From: SVQP01 sp045650025
GTDB taxonomy: Bacteria; Bacillota; Clostridia; Oscillospirales; CAG-272
DNA length: 20,426 nt
Assembly (NCBI GenBank): GCA_045650025.1
Contig: JAZRQR010000191.1
Coordinates: 1 to 20,426 of the forward strand
Direction: 5' to 3'
Shown: positions 1 through 6,095 of the stretch, piece by piece
Layout: each line of letters starts with the position of its first letter
Numbering within the stretch: the stretch's first letter is position 1
Translations under genes and position numbers: made by a program
The notes under the pieces: generated by a model
Told to the model about the DNA's origin: nothing
What the model saw: only the letters and a program-made list of their open reading frames with translations
Database searches by the model: none

Positions 1-311
1 CCTTCCTTGCGCATTGCTTCCACGATCTTTGCCTCGGTTGCGATCGACGCGTGGTCGGTACCGGGCAGCCAGAGCGTGCAGAAGCCTGCCATGCGCTTAT
101 AACGGATCAGAATGTCCTGCAGGGTGATGTCCAGCGCGTGACCCATGTGCAGCTGACCTGTGATGTTTGGAGGGGGAATGACAATGGTGTAGGAGGGCTT
201 GGTCTTGTCAATGGTGGGGGTAAAGTAGCCCTTTTCGCACCAAGTCGCATAGATCTTGTCCTCAAATTCACCGGGGGAATAGGTTTTCGGTAATTCGTTG
301 TAGGAATTCAT
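1..311 (-). CDS. valS: Valine--tRNA ligase, N-terminal part (runs off the left edge)
   Basis: Class I aminoacyl-tRNA synthetase that charges tRNA-Val with valine in the cytoplasm. Only about the first 103 residues are in the window. Read on the minus strand from the ATG at 311-309, the protein begins MNSYNELPKTYSPGEFED and soon shows PPPNITGQLHMGHALD, which contains the HIGH-type ATP-binding signature in its HMGH form, then GTDHASIATEAKI. That combination (PPPNxTG..HMGHAL..GTDHA) is typical of ValRS; the class relatives LeuRS and IleRS differ here. The AAGGAG ribosome binding site lies about 8-10 nt before the ATG. A T-box leader with a GUC specifier precedes it and agrees with a valine enzyme. 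The KMSKS loop, editing domain and C-terminus are outside the window. Confidence 0.95.
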   Translation of the reverse strand, partial: MNSYNELPKTYSPGEFEDKIYATWCEKGYFTPTIDKTKPSYTIVIPPPNITGQLHMGHALDITLQDILIRYKRMAGFCTLWLPGTDHASIATEAKIVEAMRKE

Positions 312-340
312 GTCGGTGTATCTCCTTATCATATTTTACA

Positions 341-388
341 AAAATAAAAAATCTCCGCCGTCGCTGACTTGTATCAGGACGTGGAGAT
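341..388 (-). terminator. Attenuator terminator of the valS T-box
   Basis: On the minus strand ATCTCC (388-383) pairs with GGAGAT (356-351). Inside are the further pairs GTC/GAC and CTGA/TCAG, and the hairpin is followed by TTTTTTATTTTT. The 5' part lies just after the T-box sequence, so antiterminator and terminator would compete, as is usual for T-box leaders. Confidence 0.9.
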
Positions 389-595
389 AACGCGGTACCA
401 CCTGATTTCACACCCCAAAAGGGTATGCACTCATAAGCACTTTTAACGGCGTGACCCGTTGCGGACTACTAAAATTTCATCCGCACCGCTCCCGGACGAC
501 TTGGGCAATGCTTTCCTCGAACTCTCACCAACCGTTCGATCTCTGTGCGAAAGGGGACTGCCTACTACTTCCGTTCCCAGCGTTTGACATATACG
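341..595 (-). promoter_or_regulatory. T-box riboswitch leader of valS, valine (GUC) specifier
   Basis: An RNA leader that binds uncharged tRNA-Val and then lets transcription continue into valS. On the minus strand the conserved T-box AGGTGGTACCGCG is at 403-391. Stem I can be folded so that GGCAG pairs with UUGCC; this leaves an internal loop with AGUA on the 5' side and CAAGUCGU on the 3' side. The GUC in that loop (plus-strand GAC, 498-500) is a valine codon and is taken as the specifier. An AGAGA and GGUUGGUG pair upstream fits the distal stem I elements. The leader ends in the terminator listed separately. The fold was drawn by eye; the T-box sequence itself is unambiguous. Confidence 0.93.
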
Positions 596-600
596 GGTGC

Positions 601-629
601 ATTATAACATAACGTAAGGATTTTGTCAA
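601..629 (-). promoter_or_regulatory. Sigma-A promoter of valS
   Basis: On the minus strand TTGACA (629-624) and TATAAT (606-601) are separated by exactly 17 bp, a perfect match to the vegetative consensus. Transcription would start near 595, just ahead of the T-box stem I. Confidence 0.9.
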
Positions 630-707
630 TGATTTTTTGAAAAATAATGGGAATGGAAAGTGAGGGCAAGGGGAGCATTTTGCTATCTGTAAAGCGATGA
701 AAGACTC

Positions 708-750
708 TGTAGGGGAGGAATATTTGCAAGCAAATTCATCCTCCCCTACA
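708..750. repeat. Palindromic intergenic repeat, copy 1
   Basis: Outer arms of 12 bp, TGTAGGGGAGGA (708-719) and TCCTCCCCTACA (739-750), are perfect reverse complements. Inner arms ATTTGC (722-727) and GCAAAT (730-735) are also perfect, with an AA loop. The first half resembles the element at 10257-10303 (TGTAGGGG.G..ATATTT) and both share a two-tier hairpin plan. The rest of the 631-815 stretch shows no gene or other signal. No coding potential is apparent in the repeat. Confidence 0.8.
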
Positions 751-815
751 AGCAAACTGATAAAGATTCACGGAGTGCTTGTTTCTCCGGCATAAAAACG
801 ACCGATTTTCGCCCG

Positions 816-887
816 AAAAAATAATTTCAAAAAAATCGAAAAAATTTGAAAAAAGGTATTGACAAATCAAAAAGAATCTGTTATACT
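816..887 (+). promoter_or_regulatory. Promoter of the tRNA-Thr gene with upstream A-tracts
   Basis: TTGACA (859-864) and TATACT (882-887) have a 17-bp spacer, so transcription would start near 894. Directly upstream are four runs of 6-7 A beginning at 816, 829, 839 and 849; the last three are 10 bp apart. Such phased A-tracts can bend DNA and act as an UP-type element for strong stable-RNA promoters. The promoter call is firm; the role of the A-tracts is inferred. Confidence 0.85.
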
Positions 888-911
888 ATCAAAGTCGTCA
901 GCGAACGACAT

Positions 912-987
912 GCTGGTATGGCTCAGTCGGTAGAGCACGTCATTGGTAATGACGAGGTCATCAGTTCGATTCTGATTACCAGCTCCA
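912..987 (+). tRNA. tRNA-Thr (anticodon GGT), CCA encoded
   Basis: A complete cloverleaf is visible. The acceptor stem GCTGGTA (912-918) pairs with TACCAGC (977-983). The D arm has GCTC and GAGC. The anticodon stem CGTCA/TGACG encloses the loop TTGGTAA (943-949), with anticodon GGT at 945-947 that reads ACC and ACU threonine codons. The T arm is ATCAG-TTCGATT-CTGAT. A discriminator T and an encoded CCA (985-987) follow. The gene has its own promoter and terminator, so it is a single-gene unit. Confidence 0.97.
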
Positions 988-990
988 AGC

Positions 991-1019
991 AAAAAGCACT
1001 GCAATCGCAGTGCTTTTTT
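991..1019 (+). terminator. Terminator of the tRNA-Thr gene
   Basis: The hairpin AAAGCACTGC-AATC-GCAGTGCTTT runs straight into a T tract. It begins 4 nt after the encoded CCA. Confidence 0.9.
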
Positions 1020-1032
1020 GTTTTTCTATGCA

Positions 1033-1061
1033 TTGACAGTTGTTTTGTATTTTGTTATAAT
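1033..1061 (+). promoter_or_regulatory. Sigma-A promoter of the C_GCAxxG_C_C family gene
   Basis: TTGACA (1033-1038) and TATAAT (1056-1061) are separated by 17 bp. Transcription would begin near 1068. This places an upstream in-frame ATG at 1064 before the transcript start and supports 1094 as the true start codon. Confidence 0.9.
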
Positions 1062-1093
1062 AGTTGCAAGATAAACTCTTTGGGAGGTCAACT

Positions 1094-1558
1094 ATGGGCA
1101 CAAGAGGCGAGCGTGCCGAGGCACTTTTCCTGCAGGGATATACCTGCGCGCAGGCGGTGCTGCTGGCATTTGAGGATATTACGGGCTTGGATACCACTAC
1201 GGCGGCAAAGCTTGCAAGCGGCTTTGGTGGCGGCATGGGCAGAATGCGCGAGGTTTGCGGTGCGGTCAGCGGTATGTTTATGGCATACGACCTGATCTGC
1301 GGCTACGCGGAGCCGGGGGATATGGAGGCGAAAAAGCGCACGTATGCCGATATTCGCGAGCTTGCGGCGCGCTTTTCTGCGCAGTCGGGCGGCTCGATCG
1401 TCTGTCGTGAGCTGCTTGCAGGCGTAGAGACCACCGCAGGCGGTGATCCCGAGCAAAGAACTCCCGCGTATTACCAAAAGCGTCCGTGTCCGCGCCTTGT
1501 CGCGCTGGCAGCCGACGTGCTGGATGAATTTTTGAGAGAAAAGCAGGTCATATCATAA
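1094..1558 (+). CDS. C_GCAxxG_C_C family (putative redox-active) protein
   Basis: A protein of 154 residues, probably cytoplasmic: no signal peptide is visible. It resembles the C_GCAxxG_C_C family of clostridial and archaeal proteins, which is named for its conserved cysteines and presumed to be redox-active; no reaction is established. Seen here are GYTCAQAVLLAF (C18), the glycine-rich GFGGGMGRMREVCGAVSG (C55), and C69, C104 and C132. The spacing and the GFGGG..CGAxSG block are what suggest the family. The start at 1094 has GGGAGGT about 6 nt upstream and sits 33 nt after the -10 box. The gene stands alone between its own promoter and terminator. Family call fairly firm, function unknown. 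Confidence 0.85.
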   Translation: MGTRGERAEALFLQGYTCAQAVLLAFEDITGLDTTTAAKLASGFGGGMGRMREVCGAVSGMFMAYDLICGYAEPGDMEAKKRTYADIRELAARFSAQSGGSIVCRELLAGVETTAGGDPEQRTPAYYQKRPCPRLVALAADVLDEFLREKQVIS

Positions 1559-1586
1559 AAACATGCTCTGCGGCTGATATATTCAG

Positions 1587-1623
1587 GGATTGCATCCGAA
1601 GGATGCAGTCCTTGCTTTTTTTT
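1587..1623 (+). terminator. Rho-independent terminator
   Basis: The arms GGATTGCATCC (1587-1597) and GGATGCAGTCC (1601-1611) pair with one G-U, a GAA loop, and a long T run after a short TTGC. It ends the transcript of the preceding gene. The remaining bases to 1785 hold no recognisable gene and no convincing promoter; only an AAGGAGG ribosome binding site at 1772-1778 stands out. Confidence 0.88.
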
Positions 1624-1785
1624 ATAATTCTTTGCTGATTTTTTGAAAAAATACTGAAAAGTGTGCAAGGATGACGATTTTTGCCGTCTATATAGATGAG
1701 CACGGTAAAAGCGCAAATGAAAATCGTGCTGAAATTCTATGAAAGGGATGTCACATAGGCATCCGAATGACAAGGAGGAACGAAC

Positions 1786-3036
1786 ATGAAAAAAACGATG
1801 ACCATTTTGACACTTTGCATGGCAGCCATTCTGCTTTGCGGTTGCTTGGTTGGCTGTGACCTCTCGGATCTTTTCGATCTTGGCGCAGGCGAAAAAGATC
1901 CGGAAGAGCTGTTTGCCGATCTGAGCGAAAAGGACAGCTTCCCCGACGGCAAGCCTTACCATCTGTATTTCCTTTCCAACGGTGACGGTACGTGCTCACT
2001 CAGATATATCACGACCGATCCCGAAAACGAGCAGGACTACGTCATTGAGATCCCCGAAACCTCTCCCGCGGGTGACACCGTGACTGCTATCAAAATCGAG
2101 CAAGGCAGCATGCCAGCCGGCAGCATTGCAGATTTCCCCGTTGTGCTGACCGCACCTACCATGGAAGCACTGTGCAAAAAGGCGCAGGGAAGCAGCATGT
2201 CTGCTTTTGATTACAATAAGTTTACGGCGTATTTTCTCAAGCTCTCTCCCGCGAATATCAGTGATGCTGCTGAACGTGAGGAGCTGATCAATGCGTATCC
2301 CGTTTCCGTGTACAGCGATATTTACGTGTTTGATTTGGGAGCAACCGAAGCAGAGAGAGCAAAGATTTACAGCTATCTGACCGAATACTGCGGCTGGGAT
2401 GCAGAGCAGTACCGTCAGAGCGTTGACGAGATCATTGCGCTTGCAAAACAATGCTATACCCGTGAGCAGGCAGAGCTGTGCATGACCATTATGCGCAACG
2501 CAACGTTTGAGCAGGTCAGCGGCGTTACCATTCCGAGTACCGTGACCAGCATAGATTTCTCCCTTTGGGCAGACATGGACAATTTGCAGAATGTGACGGT
2601 TGATGAGCATAACGCAACTATCAAAATGATTGACGGCTGTCTGGTGGATACCGCTGCCGGCACGCTGGAGCTTTGCCTTGCAAAGGACGGCAAGATCCCC
2701 GAGATTGCGGGCATTCAGACCGTGGAAGCATATGCGTTTGCACGTTGTGCGTTTACGGCGACTGACCTCTACATTCCCGAGGGCGTGACCGAGCTCAAGG
2801 CAAATGCTCTTGCAGGAATTTCCGCTGTTGACGACGGCGCACAGTTGACAGTATATCTGCCCGCAAGCCTGCGCACCCTTGGCAGATGTCCGAGTAACCT
2901 CACTTACAACTATGCGGGCACGTTGCAGGAATGGAACGAGGGCGTGATCTTGCAAGGCTTTGGAAAGCACGATTATTTCTATCTCATTACCACCGACGTA
3001 CAAGAGCCGATTTTCATCGAAAGTACCCAAAAGTAA
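1786..3036 (+). CDS. Lipoprotein with BspA-like leucine-rich repeat region
   Basis: A cell-surface lipoprotein of 416 residues. The N-terminus MKKTMTILTLCMAAILLCGC is a lipoprotein signal peptide; the best lipobox is LVGC with C24 as the lipidated residue (C20 is a second candidate). Residues about 45-240 are unlike any domain I can name. From about 247 on there are BspA-type repeat signatures: VTIPSTVTSIDF, VEAYAFARC, LYIPEGVTELKANAL, VYLPASLRTLG, and near the end NYAGTLQEWNEG, a motif common at the end of such repeat blocks in gut Firmicutes. Such proteins are thought to bind surfaces or glycans, but the ligand is unknown. AAGGAGG precedes the ATG. It is convergent with the desulfurase gene downstream. 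Confidence 0.8.
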   Translation: MKKTMTILTLCMAAILLCGCLVGCDLSDLFDLGAGEKDPEELFADLSEKDSFPDGKPYHLYFLSNGDGTCSLRYITTDPENEQDYVIEIPETSPAGDTVTAIKIEQGSMPAGSIADFPVVLTAPTMEALCKKAQGSSMSAFDYNKFTAYFLKLSPANISDAAEREELINAYPVSVYSDIYVFDLGATEAERAKIYSYLTEYCGWDAEQYRQSVDEIIALAKQCYTREQAELCMTIMRNATFEQVSGVTIPSTVTSIDFSLWADMDNLQNVTVDEHNATIKMIDGCLVDTAAGTLELCLAKDGKIPEIAGIQTVEAYAFARCAFTATDLYIPEGVTELKANALAGISAVDDGAQLTVYLPASLRTLGRCPSNLTYNYAGTLQEWNEGVILQGFGKHDYFYLITTDVQEPIFIESTQK

Positions 3037-3060
3037 TTCCCTTCGGCTATAAAACGAACG

Positions 3061-3086
3061 CCACCGCGGCAGCGGTGGTGTCTTTC
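3061..3086. terminator. Hairpin between convergent genes, probably two-way terminator
   Basis: CCACCGC (3061-3067), GGCA loop, GCGGTGG (3072-3078), followed on the plus strand by TGTCTTTCTGTT. It lies between the lipoprotein gene (stop 3036) and the minus-strand desulfurase (stop codon at 3089-3091). On the minus strand the tail is CGTTCGTTTTA, which is weaker. Confidence 0.7.
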
Positions 3087-3088
3087 TG

Positions 3089-4237
3089 TTACAGCAAAAT
3101 CTCCTTTAAGGCGCTGTAGAGCGCGTCAAGGTCGCTCCCGGTGGTGTTCATGCCAAAGCTCAGACGCACCGCACCCGTTTCGGGCGTGTGCAGCGTGGTG
3201 TGCCCAAGCGCCGCGCAATGAAAGCCCGCCCGCACGCAAATGCCGCGCTTATCCAGCTCCGCACCCAAGGCGTCGGCAGGGATGCGGTCGTGGGAAAATA
3301 ACAGCACGGGTCCGCGGCAATGCGGGGCGTAGACGTGTATGCCCTCAAAGCGCCCCAGCATGGCGCGAGCGCGGTCATATAGGTGCTTATCCTGCGCCGC
3401 AATCGTGCCAATGCCGCGCGCCTGCACCTCGCGCATGCCGGCAAGCAGCCCTGCAATGGCAGGCGTGGGCAGCGTGCCCGCCTCGTATCGCTCGGGTGGC
3501 AGATCGGGCATATCGCCCGACAGCGAGAATACGCCGTTGCCGCCCTGCAGCAGCGGCGAGAGCGATACGTCCTTGCCCAGTATCAGCGCGCCGCAGCCCT
3601 GCAGCCCGTAAAGTCCCTTATGCCCGGGCAGACAGAGCAGATCGATCTGCATCTGCTCCATGTCAATGGGCAGGTGTCCGGCGGATTGCGCGGCATCCAC
3701 GCAAAACAGCATGCCGTGTCGCTTGCAAAATGCGCCCAGGGCGGCAAGCGGCATGACCGAGGACACAATGTTGGACATATGCGCACACACCAGCATGCGC
3801 GTGTTGGGGTGCTTTTTGGCAGCGGCATCGGTCACAATGCGTGCCGTGCCCGTGCGCGCGTCATTGGCAGGCGTGACAATGGTGTCAAACGTAACGCCAA
3901 GCTGCTTTTGCAGATCGCAGAGCGGACGGTAGACCGCATTGTGCTCCATGTTACTGCAAAGCACGTGGTCTCCCTGCCGCAGGCTGCCGTGCAGGGCAAG
4001 GTTGAGCGCATGCGTTGCCCCTGCGGTAAAGATGACGCGCTCGGGGCTTGCGCCAAACATATCGGCAAGCGCGCTTCTGCAATCGTAAACCAGCCGGGCG
4101 GCGGCGTCCGATAGCGCGTGCGAGCCATGCCCGGGATTGCCGCCCGCGCGCGTCATGCAATCAAACACCGCGCGGTGTACGGCGGTGGGCTTGGGCCACG
4201 AGGTGGCGGCGTGATCAAGGTAGACGGGCGCGCTCAT
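3089..4237 (-). CDS. Cysteine desulfurase family protein (class V aminotransferase fold)
   Basis: A PLP enzyme of 382 residues, expected to remove sulfur (or selenium) from cysteine (or selenocysteine) as a persulfide on an active-site cysteine. Seen are the N-terminal YLDHAATSWPKP typical of the family, VDAAQSAGHL with D181 for the pyridine nitrogen, LPGHKGLYG with K207 as the expected PLP lysine, and GFHCAALGH with C341 as the expected persulfide cysteine. I chose the ATG at 4237 because it forms an ATGA overlap with the stop of the preceding DUF3343 gene and puts MSAPVYLDHAAT at the usual place; an in-frame ATG 6 codons upstream would overlap more. The coupling suggests that the neighbour takes part in the same sulfur or selenium transfer. 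It is not the IscS of a recognisable isc or suf cluster: no scaffold gene is nearby. Confidence 0.88.
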   Translation of the reverse strand: MSAPVYLDHAATSWPKPTAVHRAVFDCMTRAGGNPGHGSHALSDAAARLVYDCRSALADMFGASPERVIFTAGATHALNLALHGSLRQGDHVLCSNMEHNAVYRPLCDLQKQLGVTFDTIVTPANDARTGTARIVTDAAAKKHPNTRMLVCAHMSNIVSSVMPLAALGAFCKRHGMLFCVDAAQSAGHLPIDMEQMQIDLLCLPGHKGLYGLQGCGALILGKDVSLSPLLQGGNGVFSLSGDMPDLPPERYEAGTLPTPAIAGLLAGMREVQARGIGTIAAQDKHLYDRARAMLGRFEGIHVYAPHCRGPVLLFSHDRIPADALGAELDKRGICVRAGFHCAALGHTTLHTPETGAVRLSFGMNTTGSDLDALYSALKEILL

Positions 4238-4506
4238 ACGGGGGTCTCCAGCCATTCGCGCACGGCAATACCGGCATGCTCCAATGCCTTGGCGGCACTG
4301 GGGCGTTGCGCGCTTGAAAAGACCGCACCGTACACGCAGCCCGCGTGTGTGCCCGAGGAGCTGAGCTTGATGACCTCGGCACGTACACCTGCGCGCTGCA
4401 GCACGTCACGCGCTCGGGCGGCGTTGGTTGCCGAGCCGATCACCGCTACCGTTTGCCCACGGGTGGGCAGGGGAGTTTGCTGCTTGTCTTTGTCCGAACG
4501 TTTCAT
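4234..4506 (-). CDS. DUF3343 family protein (putative Se/S carrier-like)
   Basis: A small protein of 90 residues. After a charged N-terminal tail it shows TVAVIGSATNAARARDVLQ and then IKLSSSGTHAGCVYGAVF with a single cysteine, C57, followed by a helix-strand ending. This layout, with one cysteine in a Gly-rich turn after a beta-alpha-beta start, matches the DUF3343 / putative Se/S carrier-like family, which often sits beside cysteine desulfurases or YedF-like proteins. A carrier role for persulfide on C57 is inference. AAAGGCGG precedes the ATG. The stop overlaps the desulfurase start by 4 nt (ATGA). Confidence 0.75.
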   Translation of the reverse strand: MKRSDKDKQQTPLPTRGQTVAVIGSATNAARARDVLQRAGVRAEVIKLSSSGTHAGCVYGAVFSSAQRPSAAKALEHAGIAVREWLETPV

Positions 4507-4524
4507 TGGGTGACCGCCTTTCGC

Positions 4525-4541
4525 GAAGGGAAATTCCCTTC
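4525..4541. promoter_or_regulatory. 17-bp perfect palindrome upstream of the DUF3343 gene
   Basis: GAAGGGAAATTCCCTTC is a perfect inverted repeat with 8-bp arms around a central A. It ends 18 bp upstream of the DUF3343 start codon and lies in the 111-bp gap after ylbJ. It could be an operator for the DUF3343-desulfurase pair. A hairpin at the end of the ylbJ transcript is less likely, as no T tract follows on the minus strand. Confidence 0.4.
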
Positions 4542-4617
4542 ATGGGCAGTATATGAGCGCGTAGAGTCAAAGGTGCGCCATTTTCGGGGGGCGGTTGGGC
4601 GCTACTGCTCAGGCGGA

Positions 4618-5736
4618 CTATGCGCCATGCTCTTGTTTGCCCCGGCATCGTGCTTTTATGCTTCGCACCAAGCCTATACCAAAGCAGGTGACAAACCCGA
4701 TATTGGCAGCGCGTATGAGCACGCTTGCCGTGCCTTCGGGCAACAGCACTACGGCGTGCACGTGCTCGGGCGGCAGCAGGGGGAGCAGGTAGCGCACGGC
4801 AAGCCCGGTCAGCGCGGCGGCAAGAATGGCTTGCCCCAGCTTGGCAAGCAGATAGGGCACAAAGGAAAAGCCCCTGCCGTGGCACACGGTCATGATCTGG
4901 CACATGACCGAAAGCCCCGACCACGAGGCGAGCGCTGCGCACACCATGGCGGCTTGCGTAGCATGTGGAATGGCTGCCGCGCGTGCCATGCCGCCCGAAA
5001 GCTCCAGTAGTCCGTACACCAACGCATGCAGCACGGGGGAGAGCGAAATGCCTGCCAGCGCGCTTTGCAAAGCCCCCAGCACGGCGGAGAAAAACAGCAC
5101 GTAGGCGCACACGGCAAGCATGCTCTGCGCCGCCGTGCCCACCGCGCCAGTAAAGACCGCCGCGCCCATGCGCACAGGCGTGATCTCTTGCTGTGCATCG
5201 GGCACGTCATCGCGCAGCAGAATGCGCGTCAGCAGAGCCGTCAATCCGGCGCAAAGCAGACTGATGCCCCAAAGCAGCGCCCCCGTGCGGCGGCTTCCCA
5301 GCAGCCCGGCACCCACCGCGCTGATCAGGTATGCCGAGCTTGGCAGATTGATAAAGGTCAGCAGGCGGGTGCATTGCCGTGCGCTCAGCTCGCCTCGATC
5401 GTACAAAGCCGCCATGGCGCGCGCCCCCGTGGGAAAGCCGCAAAGCGCGCCCAGCACAATGGGGCAGGTGGCAGCCCCGGGGACGCCCAGTACCGCGCGA
5501 AAGGGGCGCGCCAGCACGCGCCCAATGGCGGCAGCACCGCCGCAGCCAACCAGAATCTCGGACGCTACCATAAAGGGAAACAGAGCGGGAATGACCGTGT
5601 TATGGCAGAGCTGCAGCCCCTTTTTCACGGCTTCTACCGCGCCGTCCGCATAAAGCAGCAAAAGCGCAATGCAGCCAACTCCCAATATGCCAAATCCAAG
5701 GCTGCCAGGCAAGGCAAGACGTTTTGGTGCTTTCAT
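4618..5736 (-). CDS. ylbJ: Sporulation integral membrane protein YlbJ
   Basis: A polytopic membrane protein of 372 residues needed for spore cortex formation in Bacillus, where it is made in the mother cell; its substrate is not settled. The sequence is a run of hydrophobic segments, among them GFGILGVGCIALLLLYADG near the start, then the nucleoside-transporter-like motifs NTVIPALFPFMVASEIL and CPIVLGALCGFPTGARA, which are hallmarks of YlbJ, and a later ELSGGMARA. The start at 5736 is chosen because GGGAGGG lies 6-8 nt upstream and gives a short basic N-terminus (MKAPKRLALPG); longer in-frame starts add an unlikely polar extension. It is divergent from yqfC-yqfD, so two sporulation units face each other. 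Confidence 0.92.
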   Translation of the reverse strand: MKAPKRLALPGSLGFGILGVGCIALLLLYADGAVEAVKKGLQLCHNTVIPALFPFMVASEILVGCGGAAAIGRVLARPFRAVLGVPGAATCPIVLGALCGFPTGARAMAALYDRGELSARQCTRLLTFINLPSSAYLISAVGAGLLGSRRTGALLWGISLLCAGLTALLTRILLRDDVPDAQQEITPVRMGAAVFTGAVGTAAQSMLAVCAYVLFFSAVLGALQSALAGISLSPVLHALVYGLLELSGGMARAAAIPHATQAAMVCAALASWSGLSVMCQIMTVCHGRGFSFVPYLLAKLGQAILAAALTGLAVRYLLPLLPPEHVHAVVLLPEGTASVLIRAANIGFVTCFGIGLVRSIKARCRGKQEHGA

Positions 5737-5752
5737 ATACCCTCCCACGCGT

Positions 5753-5780
5753 TCATATAATACATCGTATCTGCTACAAT
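5753..5780 (+). promoter_or_regulatory. Possible sigma-E-type promoter of yqfC-yqfD
   Basis: The 65-bp gap between ylbJ and yqfC has TCATATA (5753-5759) and GCTACAAT (5773-5780). These resemble the sigma-E -35 (kmATATT) and -10 (CATACAMT) boxes, with a 13-bp spacer that is slightly short. No sigma-A consensus fits the gap. Known mother-cell control of yqfC/yqfD in Bacillus makes the assignment reasonable, but the match is only partial. Confidence 0.4.
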
Positions 5781-5801
5781 ATAGCAAATTCGGAGGGAAA
5801 T

Positions 5802-6095
5802 ATGCACAGACGCAAAAAAGAGGAGCGCGCGGGCATGATGGAATGGCTGGAGCGCAAATTTGATATTTCGCCCGACGTGGTAAGCGGCGTGCGCGTCGAG
5901 ATCCGCGGGCAAAATCGGCTGCTTTTGCAGGGCTGCCGCCGGATTTTACAGTACGGTGAGCGCGAGATGCTGCTGGATCTTGGCAAAACGCGCCTGCGCA
6001 TCTGCGGAGAGCGGCTTTGGTGCACCTCGTTTATCTCAGGCGCGCTGGGGGTCAGCGGACACATTTGCTCGGTGCATTTTGAGGAGGGCGCATGA
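5802..6095 (+). CDS. yqfC: Sporulation protein YqfC
   Basis: A small protein of 97 residues with no membrane segment. The sequence MHRRKKEERAGMMEWLERKF, then DISPDVVSGVRVEIRGQNRLLLQGCRRILQY and ending in strands (RLRICGERLWCTSFISGALGVSGHI), follows the YqfC/YabP pattern, in which a basic helix precedes a beta-rich domain with I.G...v.V.g. YqfC is a sporulation protein of unknown biochemical role, conserved in spore formers with yqfD. The start at 5802 follows CGGAGGGA at the right distance; longer in-frame starts lie inside the divergent promoter. It overlaps yqfD by 4 nt (ATGA), so the two are translated together. Confidence 0.9.
   Translation: MHRRKKEERAGMMEWLERKFDISPDVVSGVRVEIRGQNRLLLQGCRRILQYGEREMLLDLGKTRLRICGERLWCTSFISGALGVSGHICSVHFEEGA

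Noticed and set aside
1064..1093. An upstream ATG giving a longer C_GCAxxG_C_C protein
   Set aside because: It lies only 2 bp after the -10 box, before the likely transcript start, and has no ribosome binding site.
1996..3030. A 344-codon open frame antisense to the BspA-type lipoprotein gene
   Set aside because: The sense frame has a signal peptide, lipobox, ribosome binding site and repeats; the antisense translation is irregular and rich in His and Cys with no domain.
3383..4114. A 243-codon plus-strand frame opposite the desulfurase gene
   Set aside because: It is the mirror of a GC-rich coding region. The minus strand carries the complete set of desulfurase motifs.
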